DNA from: Rostrohypoxylon terebratum
Taxonomy: Eukaryota; Ascomycota; Sordariomycetes; Xylariales; Hypoxylaceae
NCBI GenBank assembly: GCA_022497145.1
Contig: MU385917.1
Coordinates: 1 to 64,000 of the forward strand
Length of the DNA stretch: 64,000 nucleotides
Direction: 5' to 3'
The translations under genes were made by a program, and so were the position numbers. Positions 56,301-64,000 of this stretch are shown in pieces (position 1 is the stretch's first letter; the number at the start of each line of letters is the position of its first letter). The notes beneath the pieces were generated by a model. That model saw only the letters and a program-made list of their open reading frames with translations, was not told where the DNA came from and searched no databases.

Positions 56301-57673
56301 ACTCGGTCAACAAATCAACCACGATTTATGTAAATACCTACTATAGTAATGCCTGACGTTATTACGGAGATCTGGATCTGTGTAAGTTAATGATACATGC
56401 TAATTTATGAGATTTCATAACTGCTGATTACCTAAACCATATCATCTAGTGTCATTGTTGTGAGGGGCCAATGACAGTATCCATTACTCCAATCTGTGTA
56501 GATTGCTAACATTATAGATGTCGAGATTGTTGGATTTTTGAGATTACAGTGAAATAGGCATCAACACGCCGATTTCATCTTACAGTCCTTCGGAGACTGG
56601 TACCTATTCGATTACTCCACACGTTTCGAGGAGCATTACGACCATGAGGCTGTCACGATATCGATTGAGCGTAAAAGATCTTGCATATCTTCACCATAAA
56701 GTCTAATATTCCGTTTCAACTCCCACTTCGCCTACCACTTCATCAGCCGCGCTAGGCCAGATTCTTCTGGTTCATCGCAAACCGCTGGGTCTCGATAAGA
56801 GGATAGGATATCAAAATCTTGTGAACTATACCTAGGTACTACTCACGGGTAACAATGTTGAAGTCATTAAATTGAGTGTGAAGTTAGAAATGGACCTGCG
56901 GTTAGAGGCGGGATTATACCCAGGGTCATTATTTTAGAGTCGGGATGTTAAGCATTTGCTCATACGGTCTTCTGCCAATGAGGCAATGGCCAAAGCACCC
57001 ACTTGTCCGTACTACACAGTATCCTTGACCAGTATTAACGATCATTAATATCAGTTCCATTATTATTGTCTTCAACTGGTCTTGCGACTGGCACAATTGA
57101 TCAAATGATTGCCCGCGGTTGCCCATACCACACTTGGCTAGAATCCGCTTAACTCCTTCGACGTACGGTGCTTTGCTTAGACATGTTGCTTATACCTGTA
57201 TTAATACTTTCAATCCTCAGATGGAATCGAAACATTCTTTCATCTTATTTAGTACTTGCACACCTAAGACATATCTTCGCAATTGCCTAACTAAACAATT
57301 AAAGAACGTCTACACATTTGCAACACGAACAGGTGAATAAACTCACTCGCATCCCTTTGATTTCAATCCACTTGTATGGGTATTATATTCGAAGGTCGAA
57401 GGTCGAAGGTTTTATCTCATCTATAAAATTTTCAGGTGAGCAAATAACCCGTGTCATATGGCAGGGCAAACAATTCTAACTTCAACTCTAAATATAAATG
57501 CTCGTTACTATCTCAAGGTACTATACATAAAATAGTATATAGTACTATCTAGGTTAGATTAACTTCCTTCATCCTTCACATCAACTTGATCTTTCATGCA
57601 GCAATCTTTCATCCTCAACTATTATCAATCTAATTTCTAAAATCACCATCTTCATTCAGCACCTCTTACAAGC
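53329..57673. other. Gene-poor region
   Basis: About 4.3 kb without a supported gene, AT-rich, with CTAGGTA-type palindromes near 55780-55910. The last 150 bases form a C/T-rich leader for the SET-domain gene. No RNA gene recognised. Confidence 0.4.
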
Positions 57674-58826
57674 ATGACTTCACTATCTGCTCTGAATGTT
57701 GTTGATGATGGTAAGATTGTAGATGTCGTTGAAGAGATCTTAGGAAATGTCCTAGATGAGGTTGCCTTTGATAAGATTGACGAGGGTGAGGGCGAGGACG
57801 AGGACGAAGACAACGAAAGTGGTGGAGATTCAGCGTCGGAAGAAGATGGGGACGTGCCTTCCATTTTTCACACTGCCCGGGGACGACAGCAGGAAGGTGC
57901 GCCCTTCGACGAAGCCGAGCTCAGGAAACGAATAGCTTTCGCGATTTCCTCACTGCGCGATTTCTGCAACTCTTTCCCTAAAAAAGAGTCTGAGCCAGAC
58001 ATGAACTACTCCGAATCCTCCACGTCAGTAAGCTCCGGCTTGCATTCTCCGCATCTCTCCGATACCCACCAGAGTGACACAAGCTACTGCGAAGAGCCGA
58101 GTTGCGAAATTGACGAGCTTTCGCTCGAAGAATCAACCATTGCACCGCACCGTCTCATCGAGGACAATGGCAACGCGGCTTACGGCAATATCCCGCTAGA
58201 GCACCTAGCGAAACCTGAGAAATACAGTAACCAGTATTTGGAGGTGCGAAAGTCGAAGCTTGGCGGATATGGCGTGTTCGCAAAAACCGATCTCAAAAAA
58301 GGACAGCTAATCCACGTCGAAAGCCCGCAAATTATCGGCTACTCAGACTCCGTAAACAGCGAGCTTGACAAGCTAGCGCCTGAGGTTCGAGAGGCGTTCA
58401 TGCGTATGCACGCCCACAAACGATTCCCCGAACAAGAACCCCAACAAGCAATCTTCCTAACGAACGCGTGAGTCTCATTGTCCCTTACGAACTATATAAT
58501 TTCATCTATGTGCTAACTGTAGACATCGATGTAGTTTCGCCATCAAGGAAAGATCTTGCGTCTATATGATTGCGTCGCGGTTCAACCACACCTGCATGGG
58601 CACACAATCTGTCGAATACCACGTCGTGAAGAATCGCGTGATGGAGTTCCGAATGATGAGGGATGTGCCGGCCGGGATTGAGCTCACTATCTCCTACGGC
58701 CCGCTATCCCCGCAGCAGCTATACACCATGTGGGGGTTTCGCTGTGCCTGCGGCGGCTGCAAACCCCTCTCGGACGAGGATGTAGCTAGGATAGATAGGG
58801 AATATAGTACTTGGTGGAAGTATTGA
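57674..58826 (+). CDS. SET-domain protein
   Basis: Two exons (57674-58467, 58535-58826) with a 67-bp phase-2 intron give 361 residues. The first 190 residues are low-complexity and acidic (an EGEGEDEDEDNESGG run near residue 37), then a SET domain follows. KLGGYGVFAKTDLKKGQLIH is the N-flanking beta region. The intron splits the domain; after it come FNHTCMGTQSVEY (the NHxC site), GIELTISYG and a post-SET-like CACGGC cluster. SET enzymes methylate lysines on histones or other proteins using S-adenosylmethionine. The domain is the fungal SMYD/SET-like compact type; the substrate is unknown. The usual NHSC reads NHTC here. No MYND finger is present. Confidence 0.88.
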
Positions 58827-59070
58827 TGCGAAAGGAGGAGTGAAGAAAGTTTTAGGTAGGAAGAACAAGATAGACTAAATGGTACCAAGTCGATTTTAAT
58901 TGCGCGTTAAATTTGACCTAATGCAAGCATTATTCAACTTAAGGCGCATTAGATCTGAGATCTTTTATCTGGGGCTGCTGGGGTAAAACTTTAAAGTGGT
59001 CGATGGTACCTGTCTTGGTACAATACATCTCAGCCCTAGAAAATGGATTTTAGGACCTTAGGGCCTTGGG

Positions 59071-59098
59071 ACCTAGGACCTAGGACCTAGGACCTAGG
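59071..59098. repeat. ACCTAGG x4 tandem repeat
   Basis: Four exact copies of the palindromic 7-mer ACCTAGG in tandem, an extreme case of the CTAGG palindromes that recur between genes here. Confidence 0.8.
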
Positions 59099-60002
59099 TA
59101 GCTTGCTAAAGCCTAATATAAGACATCTACAATGCTCCCGTAAGACATGCTGCATTGACACATTCTCCTTTATACGAGAATTCATATCTAGAATATCTAA
59201 TATTTTAGAATTTTGGAATTTCAATTGAAGAGCTTCTTGTTTGGTTGTCTTTTCGACGACGTAAGTACATATGAAGTACATATCCGGACACCTGCAGATC
59301 AGGTATCCAGATCTTATCGTAAATCGCCAACGGAACTGCGGCAAAGTCACGTGTATCCACGTATAATTTCATTGGTTTCTGTAACTGCAAACGCGCCGCC
59401 TCCGTCATCCGTCACCACGGCCAACTGTTAGGTGCAAATACATCTTTACTTCAGGCAAGAACTTGTCATCCATATCCTTACCCTATGAGATAAGGTTGCA
59501 CCTAACGTACCGTTCCTGGTGCACGGTTCGGTTCAAGGTTTTTCGATGAAGATTCAAGACCCACACGTACCTGGCGATAGGCGCTGAAGATGAGGGTCAG
59601 TAGGCAAGTGCGAGTAGGAAAGTACAGGTAGGTAGGCAAGCACCAGGTGTATCGTACCTGGTTCTTGCTTCGAAATACGCCGACGCTTGCTTAATTATCT
59701 CTTGCACAAACTTCATTCCTTTCTCCTTTTTCTCGTTCTTCAGATCACAGTTTTCATGTGATCGACCTGCAATACCAAGCTAGTTTTCAAGCTGAAAAAT
59801 AATCCTCCCTACCCATCGCTTACCGTCTAGAGTCTATCTTTCGATATTCTTAATCTTAAGGTATTCATACAGCCTTTTCTGCCCCGATTCCGTTTGTTCA
59901 CCGGCTCCATCCATCTTCTACCTCTCTTGAGTAAACCATCCTCTTGTTTGACGGTGGTGTTTGAGACATCGTTGACAACACAACCACGTCTCACCTCTTA
60001 TC

Positions 60003-60030
60003 TCCCCCCTCCCCCCTCCCCCCTCCCCCC
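60003..60030 (+). repeat. TCCCCCC x4 tandem repeat in J-domain gene leader
   Basis: Four exact copies of TCCCCCC about 110 bp upstream of the start codon, within a C/T-rich tract. The opposite strand is four G6 runs, which could form a G-quadruplex. Confidence 0.75.
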
Positions 60031-60141
60031 TCTCTTAGCTATACGCTGCCTAGTCACAAGTGTGTCCATCTATTAGCACCTTGGAACTCTCAAGACAGTG
60101 CATCGGAGCTACTATCAAACTCTCCACCGTTTATTCGCAGG

Positions 60142-61253
60142 ATGTCTTCCGTCGCATCTAGCATGGACTTCTACTCCATCCTTGAGGTGGATAGCGATGC
60201 CACCGCAGCTGAGATCACGGCATCCTACCGTCGTCTAGCACTTAGACATCACCCAGACAAGAACCCTGAAAACATCGAAGCCGCGACCGAGGCTTTCCAG
60301 AAGGTACATTTTTGATTTCGTCTCATAATCCATCAATGCATTGTTCCCTACCCTTACATTGTAGACAAAGTTAGATTAACGATTCTTAGATCCAATTCGC
60401 ATACGAGATTCTCTCCGATCCTGAGAAACGATACCGCTATGACGCCCGCTCTACCCTGAGTACACCCTCCTCCTCTGATGATGATGATGAGCTCCGGAGC
60501 TTCTTCGACTACCTCAAAGAACTCTTCGCTGGATATGCTGTGTTCGCCTCAGATATCGAGCGTCTTCGCCGCACGAATGAGCAAAGGGCCTACCAAGCAT
60601 ACCGTGATGATAGAGCTGCCCTAGATCGCGAGATGGCCGAGAAGCTCGCTGAGTACCGTCAGCGAGCCGATGAAAAAGAGGAACAGAAGCAGAAACGGGA
60701 GGCTACTAAGAAGGCTAAGGCAGAACAAGAAGAGAAGGATCGGAACCATGACCGTGATACCGAGAAGTCTAAGCAGGAGAGCCGATGGGAGAAGCTCGAT
60801 TCCGTTACCAAGGAGCAACGTCTTGCTACTTGTCTTCACTCCGCATTCTGTGAGAAGAATCACCAGCGCCAGAAGTTCAAGTGCGACGCGTGCAAGGTAA
60901 AGCGGGGAATCATCGCCTTCAAGTGCCCCTACTGCTCATCGCTCCTCTGCCAGCAGTGTGTGGTATCTTTTGCCAAGAAGCGCGCCAATCCCGACAAGGC
61001 ACAGGGCAACAATCCCAAGCCAGCGAAGGAGAAGGAGCCTGAGCCCGAGCCCGAGCCGGAGGAGAAGGAGAAGGAGAAGGGAAAGGAAAAGGAGGACCGT
61101 GGTCAGGAGGGACACCCGAACCAAGGTGGCAAGGATCGCCGTCGCGAGCGCCAGGAAGCCCGGCGTTGTTACAACTGTCACAAGCTGGGCCACATCGCCA
61201 AGAATTGCTACTCTCGCCGCGGTAGAGCTCAGCCCGGATCTACCATGGGTTGA
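60142..61253 (+). CDS. J-domain protein with Cys cluster and CCHC zinc knuckle
   Basis: Two exons (60142-60303, 60390-61253), with an 86-bp phase-0 intron, give 341 residues. The J domain spans about residues 8-72 with HPD at 37-39 (ALRHHPDKNPEN), so it should stimulate an Hsp70. A long charged helix follows (about 108-195, rich in Glu, Lys and Arg). Then comes a Cys cluster: CDAC at 219/222, CPYC at 233/236 and CQQC at 241/244, preceded by C202 and C208, likely zinc-binding. An acidic/Lys repeat (EPEPEPEPEEKEKEKGKEKE) leads to a retroviral-type knuckle CYNCHKLGHIAKNC (C314, C317, H322, C327), typical of single-stranded nucleic-acid binding. A chaperone tied to RNA or ribosomes is inferred. 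There is no signal peptide or membrane segment. The first ATG (60142) fits; a second Met lies at codon 8. Confidence 0.88.
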
Positions 61254-63681
61254 CTCGGCTCTCAGCCCAGAGACCGACTAAGAAACCTCATGAATGCAAG
61301 TGAAATGTCCGGATATAAAGGTCGCCTAGCTCGATGACTTGTTTTCGACTAGGGAAGGATACAGTTACTAAAGGACAGATACACGGCTGCATTAAGAGGT
61401 TCATCCAGGAATTTGGCGTTTGGCAGCATGGAAGCACGATTTGACTTGGGGATTTGGGGATGGATTAAGATACCCTACGAACGTTCATGTGCATTTACGG
61501 CGCGGACATGTTTTTCGTTTTCTTTTCCTTTCCTTTCCTTTCTTCTTTGTTTCATTTCGTTTTTCCATGGGTCTAATCACTGGATAGGCCGATGGTCACT
61601 TTTCACCAAAATTGAGATCATGAGGGCAATGTCTTCATAACCTAGTTAACGTGTTACACGGTGATAGATACTTGTGTGACATATCGTCCTTGGGTAGGCT
61701 GAGATAGGCACACAGGCCCCATCGTGATTGTTTATGTACCTTAAATTTTTTCACTAAATCTTTTCACTTTGAATTCCCTTTGTAATCACGGGGTATAGGT
61801 GAGATTCTAATCCCATAATGATGATTATTTTCTAGGTACCTATGATAGTTTCTCCTCCAAACACCAAGGCCGCCCTCCCTCCCAATGGCTCCGCAATTCA
61901 TTGCTACAGAGAAAAGCATCATTAATCCAGCTGTCATATTTTAGCATTCTTGCCGCGTGTATATCTCGGCACCCAACAGAGCTGGCGTTGATCTACGAGC
62001 GCCACAATATAGTCTGGGGCTTACGTTCCAAGTAAGCTACCTCTCCAGCCTTCGGCCGTTCTACATAAGGTTGATAGGAGTTTTCATTTATCTACCTACC
62101 CACCTACCCCCTACCTATGTACCTGCCTACCGACTTGCAGAAAAAATACGTAGAATACAACAAACGGCCTTGATAGAAAAAATCCCAGAAATCATGGGGG
62201 CTCTTATGCACGACATACATACCCGGTGTTGGAATTTAGGCATGGGAACCCGGTTTTCGACCAAGACACCGAGGTGGCGGAAACACTTGCACTGCCTCCA
62301 CCAGCACGAACGCCATCAGACGCCCCCGAATGTGATTGTGTCTCAGCTGGCACACGGGCACTAGCTATGGTTGGCGGAGTTTTCACATGCACAGAACGGA
62401 TGAATTCGTTACGTGGGGAAGGTTTGGATTCCAAGGTTGTGGCTTGCTGTCGCTCGTCTTTGCCCGGTCTCTTTGAAGACGAGGGGAGGCTGGGAACGTC
62501 AAGCGAAGTTGAATTATAATTAATAGGGGCTTGCCAAGATGGTTATACAACACGTGACCTTGAACCTCACCCACGAGTAATAAGCTTGCCCAAAGTTACA
62601 TATAAAGAAGCACATAATCACAGTCGTACATGGTTCGAAGAGGCGGGAAAAAAAGGCACATAGGAACAGTGATCGATCCAGATATGTTGTAGATAGTCGA
62701 GACTGGTCTTCTATTTCGGGGGCTTATATATGGATATCAATTTGGGAATCTTGTCTCACCGGCCGGGCTTCGTCCCTCCCCACCTGATGACTGGATAGGG
62801 GGGTAACCATTCCCACCGTCACCCTTTTCTTATCCCGTACGTATTTCGCGGTCCTTGCCGAGCCGGACCCGGTAAAGCTTATCTATCCCTGGCGGCACGC
62901 TCCTCCGGTCGTACCTAAAGATCGCGGTTCAAGATCCCCAGGAAAAATACACCCGGTCCGCGATACCGTTGAGTGACCTAGCCCGCAGTGCTTCTTCCCT
63001 CTTCCCCGTCAACCCCCCAACCCTTGTTTTTTTGGTGCTTCGGATCCCGCCTCCTAGCTTCTCCCTATCCAGTCTGCTAGCAGACGATGTTCCAGTTCGG
63101 CTCACTCTTCTCCCCCTGTTGATTCCTCCTTCAACTCGAATCCATGTGTTTGTGAGGTTCGAAAAAAGGGCGCCGCCGATAAAAGGTGAAAAAATGGGAC
63201 AAAAGAAAAAGATCAAGTTACTTTGTATCGCATTGTGTAGAAGACGACGGCGCTTCAAAACTCTAACTTCTTGAGCAAGCAAGCAAGCAAAGAGAACATG
63301 CAAGATGTAGGGGGCAGATAACCCTCCACAGCGCAGTAAGACTGAAATGCATACTTGTGCTGATGCCTCGGTAATCCCTCCAGGTCATTACTCGCATATA
63401 TCGAATCGGCAAAAAAGGGAACCCTTCTTAAGGGTGCAGATGGAAGAATTTGTATTTATAGGCCGACCGATTTGAGACGGTCCATCGAGGACAGGGAAAT
63501 GAGGAAGGAGGACGAAGGGAGCATTCACGCGACCCATCTCGGTATATAAGATTAAACAGTACATATACACCAAACTTCGAAGATATTGTCACCAAACGCC
63601 CGCCGCTATGAGAACTACCTACACGTAGGTAGCGTTTCGGTTCGAGAGCCGTTCTCGGTACAACTGAATATTAATTGAAAG
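61254..63681. other. Intergenic region
   Basis: About 2.4 kb without a supported gene. At 62200-62520 reading frames are open on both strands and GC is higher than around, but none has a motif or a convincing ATG start. TTCCTTTCC repeats lie at 61520-61545, and AGCAAGCAAGCA at 63275-63289. Confidence 0.35.
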
Positions 63682-64000
63682 TTAAAGAGTGACATCAAGA
63701 ACTAGGCTGACATCTTTGACGGTAGATTGGGCCAAGTCTTCGAGAACGGGTATCAAGTCTAATAATTCGTTGTCGTGCGCGTCCGAAAACCAACTGCTGA
63801 TCGGCACGGCGTGTTGGGGGTGGAAGATGTAAGATGTCGGCGAGTTGTCGATGATAATAGTGTCCTTTAGATCTCGGCCGACTTGGGACAAATCCTTGAC
63901 ATAGTTGCCTTGGTGGTTGTAACAGCTCTCGCGGAATAGTCGGTGGTGGACAACCTTGTGAATATCTAGTTGGTCTAATAACGGGTCGCCGTACTGCAGG
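63682..64000 (-). CDS. FCP1/PSR1-like protein phosphatase, C-terminal part
   Basis: The frame is open from the window edge to a stop at 63682 and gives the last 106 residues; the 5' part lies outside. The sequence YGDPLLDQLDIHKVVHHRLF followed by RESC, then DLSQVGRDLKDTIIIDNSP and a WFSDAHDNELLDLIPVLEDL tail, is the C-terminal half of the HAD-type CTD small phosphatase fold (NLI-interacting factor, yeast PSR1/PSR2, NEM1). The LSxxGRDLxxxxIIDNSP strand belongs to the active site; the DxDxT nucleophile is outside the window. In yeast PSR1 acts at the plasma membrane in sodium stress; the closest subfamily is inferred as PSR1 from the RESCYNHQGNYVKDLS stretch. Nothing interrupts the visible part. 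Confidence 0.93.
   Translation of the reverse strand, partial: LQYGDPLLDQLDIHKVVHHRLFRESCYNHQGNYVKDLSQVGRDLKDTIIIDNSPTSYIFHPQHAVPISSWFSDAHDNELLDLIPVLEDLAQSTVKDVSLVLDVTL

Larger units (their letters stand above)
58827..60141. other. Intergenic region between SET and J-domain genes
   Basis: It holds the 3' flank of the SET gene, a 7-bp tandem repeat (59071-59098), and the long pyrimidine-rich promoter/leader of the J-domain gene (59690-60141), including a TCCCCCC tandem repeat. No gene seen. Confidence 0.45.

Noticed and set aside
62204..62519. Overlapping open frames on both strands
   Set aside because: No motif; the plus frame begins at GTG; the frames appear to reflect higher GC only.
62915..62945. 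tRNA-like GGTTCAAGATCCCC
   Set aside because: T stem not paired, no cloverleaf.
1..64000. CRISPR array, plasmid or viral origin
   Set aside because: No regularly spaced repeats, no prokaryotic operons; the introns and gene families are fungal nuclear.

Overview
The window is nuclear DNA of a filamentous ascomycete, most likely a Sordariomycete. The protein genes carry short GT-AG introns (about 47-112 bp) with CTAAC/CTGAC-like branch points. There is a Zn2Cys6 regulator, a DUF3176-type gene, fungal F-box/ankyrin proteins and an intron-containing tRNA-Asn. Intergenic DNA is sprinkled with short TACCTAGGTA palindromes. Exon structures below were derived by hand from reading frame and splice signals; no search was run.

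Left part (1-31 kb) is gene-dense: a large uncharacterised Cys-rich/F-box-like protein (1115-3485, +); the beta subunit of mitochondrial processing peptidase (4431-6107, -), divergent from a GH36 raffinose-synthase/Sip1-like protein (6795-9636, +); two adjacent NAD(P)-dependent extended SDRs (9897-11087 and 11829-12875, both -), the first with a 14-nt microexon; tRNA-Asn(GTT) with a 34-nt intron (14132-14238); an orphan 350-residue protein (15174-16226, -); a frameshifted secreted-protein pseudogene (17958-18579, +); a stand-alone histidinol dehydrogenase (19544-20912, -); an F-box/ankyrin gene with a questionable junction (21379-24157, -); a COX24/mS38-like mitochondrial protein (24852-25967, +); a secreted agmatinase-type ureohydrolase in eight exons (26306-27941, -) with a MITE-like element just upstream; and a DUF3176-like pseudogene with two TGG-to-TAG stops (28778-30656, +).

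Middle part: a Zn2Cys6/fungal-trans regulator (31038-34206, -) next to an MFS transporter (35915-37610, -), then a gene-poor tract from about 37.6 to 57.7 kb. That tract is interrupted only by an F-box/zinc-binding protein (42208-43020, +) and three weak candidates: a 36-residue Ser-rich ORF, a 75-residue ORF and a three-exon fragment at 52900-53328.

Right part (57.7-64 kb): a SET-domain protein (57674-58826, +), a J-domain protein that also carries a Cys cluster and a CCHC zinc knuckle (60142-61253, +), and the 3' part of an FCP1/PSR1-like phosphatase that runs off the end (63682-64000, -).

No viral, plasmid or CRISPR feature was seen. The most unusual items are the J-domain/zinc-knuckle fusion, the two inverted-repeat elements of about 245 and 280 bp, the microexon that encodes part of a nucleotide-binding loop, the pair of decaying genes, and the stand-alone HisD.
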